Shown piece after piece: positions 8,883 through 16,253 of a stretch of DNA of 33,811 nucleotides; the first letter of the stretch is position 1; each line of letters begins with the position of its first letter. Both the position numbers and the translations under genes were made by a program. Under the pieces are notes generated by a model that worked only from the letters and a program-made list of their open reading frames with translations, was not told the DNA's origin and made no database searches. Source of the DNA: Bacteroidales bacterium. GTDB taxonomy: Bacteria; Bacteroidota; Bacteroidia; Bacteroidales; WCHB1-69. Where the stretch lies: NCBI GenBank assembly GCA_017617445.1, contig JAFZWE010000042.1:1-33811 (forward strand), given 5' to 3'.

Positions 8883-10115
8883 TTACATGAACTTTCTTTT
8901 CACCAAGTCGCACAATGAAATGTATGCAGGTGTGGTGGTGTCCCAGAAATAGTATTTTTTCAAAAGCTCAATTTCACCGAACGCCTCTTCCATGGAGGTG
9001 CAGCTGTTGAGTTTGCGAATGGCCAAGCTGAACTTTTCTCCATCATTTTTGAAGAGTTCTTTGATGTATAAAAATTTGTCATTCAAAGAAATGGCCTTTG
9101 ATAAATCCTCTATGCGGGCGTGCTGGAACTGTGTGGCCAGCGAGTTGTCCTCCTTCTTCTGGTTGAGAAGGTCGTTCAGCGAGGTGACTTTTGGGGCAGA
9201 ATTTGAAGCATTGTTGTGTTCTTGTGCAAGCCGTTCATTCAGCGAAGGCGCGGGTTGGGAAGGTACGGGTGTGGGTTTTGTAAGGATGGTTTCCTCCGGG
9301 GCTTGGTAGGCATTGGTGGGGGAGGGGGTAGGGGTGGGAGTATGTGTGAGAGTGGGAGCAGGAGAAGGAGCGGGTGCGGGAGTGGGGTGGGAGGGTTGTG
9401 CCTTTTCCTCGGTTGTTTCGGGTTCTTCTGGGAAATCCAGCGCTTCTTCTTCGGTCATGATTTTTGAGCCCAGGAAGTCCAGGATATCGGAGGAGCCGTT
9501 CAGGAGTGTGGCGGCAGCTTCGCGGGCGGTTTCTGAGACTGGGGCGGCGGGGGTTTCCAACTCCGGAGCAGGGGTTTGCGGCTCGGGTTCCACTACATTT
9601 TCTTCCTCTTCCGGCTGTGCCTCGGGTTCTTCGGACAGCTGTTCTGTGACGGCGGGAGTGGCTGGCTCGGCGACGGGGGCTTCCTTTGTCTCCACTTCCG
9701 GGACCGGTTCATCAATCGCCATCTCCTCCTCGGTAAAGAGGGGGGCAATTGTGGCGGGTTCTTCCTCTGCGGGGATTTCTGCCGGTTCTTCGGCAGCGGG
9801 CGGACATGGCTCTTCCGGAAGGATTTCCTCTTCCGGAGCCTCTTCCGCTGCGGGGACCTCTTTCACTTGTGGTACAATGTCTGCCTCTTCCTCCGGAATT
9901 TCCGGAACGGCGGGCGCCGAAACCGCAATGTCCTGAACGGGCTCCGCATCCGGGCTGAGTTTCAACAATTGAAGATACGCATCACGCAATTGTTGGAGCA
10001 GGATATCCCGTTCCAAGGTGCTGGACAACTTGCCTTCACGGACCATAAGAGACAAATTATTAGCGATTTGTGCAAGTGCCCCGAAGATTTCTGCATTTTG
10101 TTCAAAATTATTCAT
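8883..10115 (-). CDS. Hypothetical protein with a helical N-terminus, a long Pro/Glu/Ala-rich linker and a conserved C-terminal domain
   Basis: This 410-residue protein has three parts. Residues 1-55 are probably helical (ALAQIANNLSLMVREGKLS, then LLQQLRDAYLQLLKL). Residues about 60-300 are a low-complexity segment rich in E, P, A and T, likely disordered. Residues about 310-410 form a compact C-terminal region (SLNDLLNQKKEDNSLATQF, AISLNDKFLYIKELF) that I recall from uncharacterised Bacteroidota proteins. There is no signal peptide or membrane segment, so a cytoplasmic or scaffolding protein is likely. It overlaps functionally with nspC only by position: 1 bp separates its stop from the nspC start. 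A -7 box precedes the gene, divergent from and overlapping the tdk promoter region. Function is not known. Confidence 0.75.
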   Translation of the reverse strand: MNNFEQNAEIFGALAQIANNLSLMVREGKLSSTLERDILLQQLRDAYLQLLKLSPDAEPVQDIAVSAPAVPEIPEEEADIVPQVKEVPAAEEAPEEEILPEEPCPPAAEEPAEIPAEEEPATIAPLFTEEEMAIDEPVPEVETKEAPVAEPATPAVTEQLSEEPEAQPEEEENVVEPEPQTPAPELETPAAPVSETAREAAATLLNGSSDILDFLGSKIMTEEEALDFPEEPETTEEKAQPSHPTPAPAPSPAPTLTHTPTPTPSPTNAYQAPEETILTKPTPVPSQPAPSLNERLAQEHNNASNSAPKVTSLNDLLNQKKEDNSLATQFQHARIEDLSKAISLNDKFLYIKELFKNDGEKFSLAIRKLNSCTSMEEAFGEIELLKKYYFWDTTTPAYISLCDLVKRKFM

Positions 10116-10146
10116 TTCAATAAAGGTAATGGTATTAAAGTTTTTA

Positions 10147-10154
10147 TAAATTTG
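10147..10154 (+). promoter_or_regulatory. Promoter -7 element for tdk
   Basis: TAAATTTG matches TAnnTTTG and is followed by CGC. It predicts a leader of about 60 nt before the tdk ATG at 10221. It lies 30 bp from the opposing -7 element at 10185-10192, so the two promoters overlap. Confidence 0.45.
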
Positions 10155-10184
10155 CGCTGCTTTTCAGGCTGCAAAAAAACGCGC

Positions 10185-10192
10185 CAAAAGTA
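10185..10192 (-). promoter_or_regulatory. Promoter -7 element for the 8883-10115 / nspC operon
   Basis: On the minus strand it reads TACTTTTG followed by GCGCG, matching TAnnTTTG. It gives a leader of about 65 nt before the ATG at 10115. Confidence 0.5.
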
Positions 10193-10220
10193 CAATATTT
10201 TTTCATAAAAAACACAAGAA

Positions 10221-10814
10221 ATGTTCCTCGAAAATAAAGTAAACCGAAGTGTCAACCGCGGGTGGATAGAAGTGGTGTGCGGCTCCATGTTTTCTGGAAA
10301 AACAGAAGAATTGCTCCGCCGGATACGCCGGGCTAACTTCGCCCACCAGAAAATTGAGCTGTTCAAACCCGCCATTGATGTACGCTATGATGAAGAAGAG
10401 GTGGTCTCACATGATTCCACTTCCATGGTCTCCACCCCAGTGCACAATTCCGCGGAAATCCTCATTTATGTCAACATGGAAACGGTGGAAGTGGTGGGGA
10501 TTGATGAAGTGCAGTTTTTTGACGAAGGAATTATTGATGTTTGTAACCAGTTGGCAGATAATGGAATACGTGTTATTTGTGCGGGTTTGGACATGGATTA
10601 TTTGGGAAAGCCGTTTACCTGCATGCCCAAGTTGATGGCCATAGCGGAATATGTCACCAAAACCCATGCCATCTGTGTCAAGTGCGGGGCACAGGCGCAG
10701 TTCTCCCACCGGCTGGTGGCCAACGACAAACAGGTGCTGCTCGGGGAAAAAGACAGCTATGAACCCCTGTGCCGACACTGCTTCAATGAGGTGATGAATT
10801 CTGAAAACAAGTAA
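10221..10814 (+). CDS. tdk: Thymidine kinase (type II)
   Basis: This 197-residue enzyme phosphorylates thymidine to dTMP with ATP in the pyrimidine salvage pathway. It carries the P-loop GSMFSGKT at residues 21-28, the Mg-binding/lasso entry motif [11 protein letters not shown], the flavin-like strand [15 protein letters not shown], and paired Cys/His zinc ligands (CVKCGA, then CRHCF near the C-terminus). Length is typical for the family. The ATG at 10221 is preceded by a Bacteroidota promoter. No strong terminator follows; the next promoter lies only 40 bp downstream of the stop. Confidence 0.96.
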   Translation: MFLENKVNRSVNRGWIEVVCGSMFSGKTEELLRRIRRANFAHQKIELFKPAIDVRYDEEEVVSHDSTSMVSTPVHNSAEILIYVNMETVEVVGIDEVQFFDEGIIDVCNQLADNGIRVICAGLDMDYLGKPFTCMPKLMAIAEYVTKTHAICVKCGAQAQFSHRLVANDKQVLLGEKDSYEPLCRHCFNEVMNSENK

Positions 10815-10851
10815 ATCTTTTTTTAAAGTCTTTTATTTTAAATATTTTGTG

Positions 10852-10859
10852 TATTTTTG
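10852..10859 (+). promoter_or_regulatory. Promoter -7 element for the tandem lipoprotein genes
   Basis: TATTTTTG followed by CCGCCGC matches TAnnTTTG. Transcription from about 10864 fits a start codon at 10889 and rules out the longer frame beginning with TTG at 10847. Confidence 0.6.
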
Positions 10860-10888
10860 CCGCCGCAATGTGTAATAAGCATAAAAAT

Positions 10889-11113
10889 ATGAAAAAATTC
10901 TTTTTTAGCACGGTTTTATTGGCTTTTGTCGGCTTTTGCATCTGCTCCTGTGGAAAGGAATGTGTCTGCAAAACCACTCGGACCACTGCCACCACACTGG
11001 ATACGTTGAACAAAGAGATGGGGAAAATGAGTGAGAAGGATTGTCTGGAATACAATGGGACTGTCAATGACAGCGAAGGTGTGGTTCGTACCATTGATTG
11101 TCATTTGAATTAA
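10889..11113 (+). CDS. Small cysteine-containing lipoprotein (copy 1 of a tandem pair)
   Basis: This 74-residue product has a lipoprotein-type signal (MKKFFFSTVLLAFVGFCICS) with the likely lipidated Cys at position 21, followed by GKECVCK. The rest is a Thr-rich stretch, then DCLEYNG and a final DC. The start at 10889 was chosen because it lies downstream of the promoter and directly precedes the signal peptide. The next gene, 24 bp downstream, encodes a related protein with Cys21 and KECVCK at identical positions. I do not recognise a named family. Conserved cysteines suggest a disulfide-bonded or metal-binding periplasmic/outer-membrane lipoprotein, which is inference. Confidence 0.75.
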   Translation: MKKFFFSTVLLAFVGFCICSCGKECVCKTTRTTATTLDTLNKEMGKMSEKDCLEYNGTVNDSEGVVRTIDCHLN

Positions 11114-11137
11114 AAGTAATTACAAAAACATAGAAAA

Positions 11138-11440
11138 ATGAAGAAAATTGTTTGCATTTGTTTGGCTGTAGCTTGCATAGCCATTATGGTTTCTTCCTGC
11201 AACAAGGAATGTGTCTGCAAAAAGAATGTCACCTATCTGACCACCACGGACACCACTACGGTGGCAGACAGTACTACGATGACGGACAGCACCCAAGCTT
11301 CCACCACCAACATTGACTCCATCATGTATCACGCAGGAAACATTTATGACAAAAAGGAGTGTGAGTACCTCAATGTCTCTGATACCACTTCCCTCCAGAT
11401 TGTCAGTCTGACCTGCTCCATGGAGAAAAAAGAGAAATAG
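11138..11440 (+). CDS. Small cysteine-containing lipoprotein (copy 2 of a tandem pair)
   Basis: This 100-residue protein has a lipoprotein signal (MKKIVCICLAVACIAIMVSS) with the lipidated Cys predicted at position 21, followed by NKECVCKK. A Thr/Ser/Asp-rich central spacer is longer than in the preceding paralogue, and the C-terminal half again carries ECEYLN and a late Cys (SLTCS). Gene order, 24-bp spacing and the shared terminator at 11459-11490 indicate an operon formed by tandem duplication and divergence. Function unknown. Confidence 0.78.
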   Translation: MKKIVCICLAVACIAIMVSSCNKECVCKKNVTYLTTTDTTTVADSTTMTDSTQASTTNIDSIMYHAGNIYDKKECEYLNVSDTTSLQIVSLTCSMEKKEK

Positions 11441-11458
11441 TCATCCTTTGATAACCAT

Positions 11459-11490
11459 CAAGGCCGTCTTGTCAGAGATGGCCTTTTTTA
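11459..11490 (+). terminator. Rho-independent terminator after the lipoprotein pair
   Basis: A stem of about 10 bp with one mismatch (AAGGCCGTCT paired with AGATGGCCTT), a short loop and a run of six T lies 19 bp after the stop at 11440. Confidence 0.85.
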
Positions 11491-11499
11491 TTTTCCCCT

Positions 11500-12036
11500 A
11501 TGACAGACAAGGAAGACATTATCAAATCCAAAACGGTGATCGAGGTGATTGCCGTCGCCTCCGAATATTGCATGTTCATTGACAAGATGGACCGTTATGA
11601 AATGGACGAGGCGCTCTCTTTTCTGCAAAAAATATTGCCTGCCCTCTATTTGAAGGGGAGTCTTTTCCCGAATATTGAGGTAGAGGACGATTCCGCCAAT
11701 GAGCGGTATGTGACAGAGGAGGAGTACGAGACGATGCGCTGCCGGCTGTCGGTCTATTTTGGAGATGCCGACATGTTTTCTGCCGTGGATCTGTCGGAGG
11801 GCGAAATAGATTCCGCCCCCATCGCACTTTCCGAGCTTCTTTCAGACATCTACACCGACCTGAAGGATTTCTTGATGCTGTACGCCCGCGAAAGCGTGGC
11901 TGCCAAAGAAAATGCCATCGCCGCCTGCCACTACTATTTCCACTTCGGCTGGGGCATGCGCCTGCTGACCGCCCTGCCCTACATCCATAAGCTTGTCGCT
12001 GACACTTTGTGTGCCTCCCAAGAGGAAGAAGCGTAA
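11500..12036 (+). CDS. DUF5063 domain-containing protein
   Basis: This 178-residue, acidic, all-helical-looking cytoplasmic protein resembles Bacteroidota DUF5063 proteins. Features include an N-terminal helix with EVIAVASEYCMFIDKMD, the segment ILPALYLKGSLFP and a conserved C-terminal HYYFHFGWGMRLLTALPYIHKL. No signal peptide or enzymatic motif is visible. The gene starts only 10 bp after the preceding terminator's T-run, and no canonical promoter is seen, so it may depend on read-through. The family has no established function. Confidence 0.8.
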   Translation: MTDKEDIIKSKTVIEVIAVASEYCMFIDKMDRYEMDEALSFLQKILPALYLKGSLFPNIEVEDDSANERYVTEEEYETMRCRLSVYFGDADMFSAVDLSEGEIDSAPIALSELLSDIYTDLKDFLMLYARESVAAKENAIAACHYYFHFGWGMRLLTALPYIHKLVADTLCASQEEEA

Positions 12037-12113
12037 TTGCTTTTGCAACACGCGGTTTCATTTCTTTTTGAAAAAATTGAATGAAATAAAAACGGCTTCT
12101 CCTGAATATTTTT

Positions 12114-12121
12114 TATTTTTG
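12114..12121 (+). promoter_or_regulatory. Promoter -7 element for the 12166 T9SS gene
   Basis: TATTTTTG followed by CAGCG matches TAnnTTTG, about 44 bp upstream of the ATG at 12166. Confidence 0.5.
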
Positions 12122-12165
12122 CAGCGTTTTTAACCCCTGTCAGTATAAACCATTTATTAATAATT

Positions 12166-14925
12166 ATGAAATTTGTTTTACGTTTTTTTTCAGCGTTCCT
12201 GCTGATGTTTGTGATGGCATGGAGTTCCTGCGCGCAAACCGTCGTTCTGGATGACCAGAACCCTTTTAATGAGGATTTTGAAGGCACCGACCTGTCTGGC
12301 TGGACCCAAGACACGCTCGTGGGTGCGCGTTATTGGGAACTCAGTACCACCAACGCCGTCAGCGGCACGCAAAGCGTGAAGTTCGGTGGCGCCTCCTCCA
12401 CCAATGAAACGATGCTCATCTCCCCCCTGTTTGATGTCTCCGCCATGACTGGCGCCGTCAAACTCTCCTTCTCCCATTTGCAGAACGCAAGCCTTTCTGC
12501 CGTGGAGGTGCATGTCTATTACCGCACGGACACCAACATGGCCTGGACCTTGTTGGAAAGCTACACCACTTCCGTTACAGAGTTTACCCGCGATTCGCTC
12601 TATCTGCCGCTCAACCTCACTACCTGCCAAATCGGTTTCAAAGGGGTGGACAAGTTCCTCAATTTCAATGGTGCTTACCTGGATGATATCACCATCTCGT
12701 CAGAGGTTAATTGTTTGGAACCCATACGGATCAGTGTGGGCGACATTGCTTCTGACATGGCTACTGTATATTGGTCGCAGCAGGGAACGGAAACTCGCTG
12801 GAATATTCAATATGGTCCTGCTGGCTTCGCTTTGGGCAATGGCACCTCTGTAGTACAGAACACCTATCCTTTCTGTCAGCTCAATAACCTGACGCCCGAC
12901 ACGCAGTATGAGGTGTATGTACAGTCCGACTGCATCGGGAACCAGTCCGGGTGGGTAGGCCCTGTGGCATTCCACACCCCCTGCAACCAGATTACCGTAA
13001 CGGAAAGCCAGCCCTACAGCGAGGACTTCAGCGGCTATACCGCTGTCGGCACGATTTCGGAAGCCGGGGTAGCGCCGAGTTGCTGGGAGATGATGTACAG
13101 CGGAAGCACAGAGAATTATGATCCCAAAGTGTTCAACGGCAGCTACACCCCGAATGCGGGCAACAACGCGCTGGAAATCACATCGGGAACCAGCACGTTC
13201 ATGGGTTTCATCCCGTTGGCTGTGGCAGGCACCAGCAATTACGCCGTGATGCCGGAATTTTCCAATGCGCTGGATGAGCTGCAGGTGATGTTCAGCACGG
13301 CCATGTCCACCGACACGGCTGGCGTGCTGACCCTCGGCTATTTTGCAGACATCAACGATTTGAGCAGCTTTACCGTGCTCACTTCCATTCCCTCCAACAA
13401 CTACTCCACCAACCGCCGCGCCGATCACTTGCTGGACTTGTCAAGTTTTCCCGCCGCCGTTGGCACCCATGCCCGCCTCGCCTTCTGCTGGACGGATGCC
13501 AGCACCACAGCCACCTCCACCTGCTGCATTGATGACATTGTTGTGCGTATAGCATTGGACTGCATGGAACCTGCCAATGTGTCCGCTACCAACATCACTT
13601 CACAATCCGCTTCCATCAACTGGGTGGTGCAGGATCCCTCCCAGAACCAGTGGGAAGTGGAGTGCAATGGCATACGTACCCTGACTAATACGCATCCCTG
13701 CACCGTCTCTAATCTTACTCCCGCTACCCAATACACCGCCAGAGTGCGTTCGGTCTGCGGTGCGAACGACACCTCCTATTGGAGTGCCCCCGTCACCTTC
13801 CTGACCAGTTGTCCGGTAATTGTAGTGGATGATAACAACGCCTACACCGAGGGTTTTGAAGACAACAATGCCCTGGGTTGCTGGCAGGGTGAAGTCATCA
13901 GCGGCAGCGATGAGTGGCAAATCTCCCAAAGCTCGGCCAACAATGGCTTCTCCAGCCTGTCGTACAGCAGCTCTGTGTTCGGCGATATGACCGACATCCT
14001 CTCCTTTTTCGGTGGGATGGCTGACTTCGGCAACGGCTCTGCACAAATCATCTCCCCGGTGTTTGACATCTCCAATGTCACCAACCCGCGGTTGAATTTC
14101 TACCGCAGACAGGTTTCGCTGATGATTCCGCAAACCCTGTATGTTTATTATCGCACTTCCCCCACCGCCAACTGGAACCTGCTGCAGTCTTGTACCACCA
14201 GCACCTCTTGGTCATTGGAGAGCCTGCCGCTCCCGAACCCCAGCGCCACTTACCAGATTGCCTTCCTCGGACTGATGGACATCAACAACATGGGTACCAA
14301 CTTTGACCCATTCTCCATGGGTGAAGATGACTTGGAAAGTTTCGCCAGCAACATTTACATCGATGATATCCGTATCGGCATGAGCGAAGAGTGTGACGAC
14401 CCGACTTCCGTCACGGTTTCCTCCATTACCACCACCACTGCAGCAGTAAACTGGCAGGCCAACGGCGCCTCCGCTTGGATCGTGGAATACGGCCCTGCCG
14501 GATTTACCATCGGCAATGGGACACAGATGCAGGTGGGTGTCAACAGCTGCCAGCTCACAGGCCTCACTCCGGGTACAGCCTACGATGTGTATGTGCGTGC
14601 CGATTGCGGCAATGGCAATGTGAGCAACTGGACCTCTGCCAGCAGCTTCAGCACAACTCCTGAGGTGGGTGTGGCTGACTATGGAACGTCTGCCCTGGCG
14701 GTGTACCCCAATCCCACTACAGGTGTGGTGATCCTCCGTTTGGACGCCACTTGCACTACCGGACAGTGGCAGGTGTTTGACCTTTGTGGAAAATGCCTGT
14801 GGGAGAAAAACGTGGAAGGACATCTTTTGGAACTGGACCTGAGCGAGTGGCCTTCTGGAATTTATTACGTGCGTATGGTGAGCAGTGAAAAGGTAGTCGC
14901 TCATGCAAAGATCATCAAGCAATAA
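12166..14925 (+). CDS. Secreted T9SS protein with three (choice-of-anchor J + fibronectin III) modules
   Basis: This 919-residue protein has a signal peptide (residues 1-24, ending SSCAQ). Three repeated modules follow. Each begins with a MAM/choice-of-anchor J-like beta-sandwich (NPFNEDFEG near 36, QPYSEDFSG near 281, NAYTEGFED near 556) and ends with a fibronectin III unit (about 183-270, 466-548, 743-830). The FN3 units share WNIQYGPAGF / WIVEYGPAGF and LTP-T-Y-VYV signatures. Residues about 834-919 form the T9SS type A sorting domain (AVYPNPTTGVVIL to HAKIIKQ). It should be exported through the outer membrane by T9SS; binding to host or plant glycans or proteins is inference. A good terminator follows, and the next gene has its own promoter. 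Confidence 0.9.
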   Translation: MKFVLRFFSAFLLMFVMAWSSCAQTVVLDDQNPFNEDFEGTDLSGWTQDTLVGARYWELSTTNAVSGTQSVKFGGASSTNETMLISPLFDVSAMTGAVKLSFSHLQNASLSAVEVHVYYRTDTNMAWTLLESYTTSVTEFTRDSLYLPLNLTTCQIGFKGVDKFLNFNGAYLDDITISSEVNCLEPIRISVGDIASDMATVYWSQQGTETRWNIQYGPAGFALGNGTSVVQNTYPFCQLNNLTPDTQYEVYVQSDCIGNQSGWVGPVAFHTPCNQITVTESQPYSEDFSGYTAVGTISEAGVAPSCWEMMYSGSTENYDPKVFNGSYTPNAGNNALEITSGTSTFMGFIPLAVAGTSNYAVMPEFSNALDELQVMFSTAMSTDTAGVLTLGYFADINDLSSFTVLTSIPSNNYSTNRRADHLLDLSSFPAAVGTHARLAFCWTDASTTATSTCCIDDIVVRIALDCMEPANVSATNITSQSASINWVVQDPSQNQWEVECNGIRTLTNTHPCTVSNLTPATQYTARVRSVCGANDTSYWSAPVTFLTSCPVIVVDDNNAYTEGFEDNNALGCWQGEVISGSDEWQISQSSANNGFSSLSYSSSVFGDMTDILSFFGGMADFGNGSAQIISPVFDISNVTNPRLNFYRRQVSLMIPQTLYVYYRTSPTANWNLLQSCTTSTSWSLESLPLPNPSATYQIAFLGLMDINNMGTNFDPFSMGEDDLESFASNIYIDDIRIGMSEECDDPTSVTVSSITTTTAAVNWQANGASAWIVEYGPAGFTIGNGTQMQVGVNSCQLTGLTPGTAYDVYVRADCGNGNVSNWTSASSFSTTPEVGVADYGTSALAVYPNPTTGVVILRLDATCTTGQWQVFDLCGKCLWEKNVEGHLLELDLSEWPSGIYYVRMVSSEKVVAHAKIIKQ

Positions 14926-14956
14926 GTCACATGTTGTACAACATATCGTTAAATCA

Positions 14957-14987
14957 AAGGAGGAATGGCAAGTCCATTCCTCTTTTC
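14957..14987 (+). terminator. Rho-independent terminator after the 919-residue T9SS gene
   Basis: A perfect 9-bp stem (GAGGAATGG / CCATTCCTC) with a 5-nt loop is followed by TTTT. It lies about 35 bp past the stop. Confidence 0.85.
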
Positions 14988-15078
14988 TATGATTCCCAGG
15001 ACCTAAAATTTTTTCGCAATAGAGAGAATTAGTAAAAAACAAAATGTCACCTTTTCATATTGATTAAAAAAATTATTG

Positions 15079-15086
15079 TATCTTTG
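15079..15086 (+). promoter_or_regulatory. Promoter -7 element for the 15095 lipoprotein gene; very short leader
   Basis: TATCTTTG followed by CCGCC matches TAnnTTTG. It ends only 8 bp before the ATG at 15095, so the transcript would be leaderless or nearly so unless the GTG at 15110 is the true start. Confidence 0.55.
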
Positions 15087-15094
15087 CCGCCGAT

Positions 15095-15739
15095 ATGCTT
15101 GCCCGTACCGTGAAAAAGTCCCGGATTCACATTGTGCTACTCTTTTTTCTGGGGGGTATTTATCTTTTTATCCCCTCTTGCACTCACAAAAAACAGGGCC
15201 GGGTGATTTGTGATACGGTGGGGTTGCGCAATGGTGACCTGCTTTTCAGGATGGGGATGGGATATGAAAGCTATGTGGTGAGTGATATGAGCAATGGGGA
15301 ATATTCGCACATTGGCTTGGCCTGGCACAATGGAAAACAATGGTGTGCCATCCATGCTGTGCCGGGAGAGAACGAAAAGGGAAAGCCGGAATACCTGAAG
15401 TGTGAGCCCATTGGTGAGTTTTTCCGCCCCGACCGCGCGCAGGCAGGCGCACGGGCCCGCGTCAACTGTCCGGACTCCATTGCAGATGCTGCCGCCCGCC
15501 ACGCCTACCAATTGGTGCAACACAAAGTGCTCTTTGACAACGACTATGATACAAGCGACAGCAGCAGACTGTATTGTACAGAATTGGTCAAACAGGTGTA
15601 TTTTCCCCTGAACATTGATCTTGTGGATGACCGATACCATCTTCCCCCTGTCTTTTCTGATGGGCCAGTCTATTATCCAGAAGATATTTGGAACAGCCCC
15701 TTGCTGCAAAACAAAAAGAAATTGAAAACAACCTTTTAA
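15095..15739 (+). CDS. YiiX/YebB-like permuted NlpC/P60 cysteine-hydrolase lipoprotein
   Basis: This 214-residue protein has a basic N-terminus, a hydrophobic segment (IVLLFFLGGIYLFIPS) and a likely lipidated Cys29. Next comes LRNGDLLFR, the His-bearing motif YSHIGLA (H72) and the Cys-bearing motif YCTELVKQVY (C161). His before Cys is the circularly permuted order of the YiiX/YebB-like NlpC/P60 group, whose members are predicted thiol hydrolases or acyltransferases acting on the cell envelope. An ATG at 15095 and a GTG at 15110 (VKKSRIH) are both possible starts. The second gives a more usual leader length. A DUF4878 lipoprotein gene follows 36 bp downstream and probably shares the transcript. 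Confidence 0.8.
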   Translation: MLARTVKKSRIHIVLLFFLGGIYLFIPSCTHKKQGRVICDTVGLRNGDLLFRMGMGYESYVVSDMSNGEYSHIGLAWHNGKQWCAIHAVPGENEKGKPEYLKCEPIGEFFRPDRAQAGARARVNCPDSIADAAARHAYQLVQHKVLFDNDYDTSDSSRLYCTELVKQVYFPLNIDLVDDRYHLPPVFSDGPVYYPEDIWNSPLLQNKKKLKTTF

Positions 15740-15775
15740 TTCATTCATTCATTTATTCACCAAAACTTTTTTATT

Positions 15776-16171
15776 ATGAAAAAAATTATTTTAGGATTAA
15801 CCGTGATTATGGTGGCCGTTTTGGCTATCGGGTGTACACACTCCTCTCCCAAATCCGTGGCCAAGGCTTATCTTAAGGCCATCCAGAAAAAGGATGCAAA
15901 AAAAGCGGCTGACTGCTTCTATTATGACAAGAGCAAGAGCAAAGAAGATATAGAACTTGCGCACAAAACCATGGAAAGCATGGCTGAAAAATCCATCAAG
16001 GGCGTTGATGAAAAAGGCGGCATTGATTCTTTCAACATCACCAATGTGGAAGAAAACGGCGATAAGGCTGTTGTAAAAGGTACTGTCAAGTATGGCAATG
16101 GTGAAGAAGAGGAGAAAAACATCAGCACTGTCAAAAAAGACGGTAAATGGTACGTTGATGACAGCAAATAA
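15776..16171 (+). CDS. DUF4878-like lipoprotein
   Basis: This 131-residue protein has a classical lipobox (VAVLAIGC, Cys20) followed by a small cone-like alpha/beta domain: SPKSVAKAYLKAIQKKDAKK, then KAVVKGTVKYGNG and a final DGKWYVDDSK. This layout is typical of DUF4878 / NTF2-like lipoproteins of Bacteroidota, which have no defined role. It probably sits on the periplasmic face of the outer or inner membrane. It follows the YiiX-like gene and is closed by a strong bidirectional terminator. Confidence 0.8.
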   Translation: MKKIILGLTVIMVAVLAIGCTHSSPKSVAKAYLKAIQKKDAKKAADCFYYDKSKSKEDIELAHKTMESMAEKSIKGVDEKGGIDSFNITNVEENGDKAVVKGTVKYGNGEEEEKNISTVKKDGKWYVDDSK

Positions 16172-16193
16172 AATGTTGTAGTCAACCCATAAT

Positions 16194-16230
16194 AAAACGG
16201 GGCAGATTCAAAATCCGCCCCGTTTTTTTT
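16194..16230. terminator. Bidirectional rho-independent terminator
   Basis: A GC-rich stem (AAAACGGGGC paired with GCCCCGTTTT, extended by GAT/ATC) has eight T on the plus strand and a T-rich run on the minus strand (TTTTATTAT). It can serve both the plus-strand DUF4878 gene and the convergent T9SS gene ending at 16254. Confidence 0.85.
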
Positions 16231-16253
16231 ATCTATGCAGTATGGAGATTACG

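Noticed and set aside
9313-10208. Plus-strand open frames rich in Ser/Gly or Leu/Arg opposite the Pro/Glu protein
   Set aside because: These are shadows of low-complexity Pro/Glu/Ala codons; the minus-strand frame has a promoter, a structured C-terminus and coupling to nspC.
14931-14944. A 14-bp perfect palindrome (ATGTTGTACAACAT) after the 919-residue T9SS gene
   Set aside because: It is short, not linked to a promoter, and a proper terminator follows it; chance is plausible.
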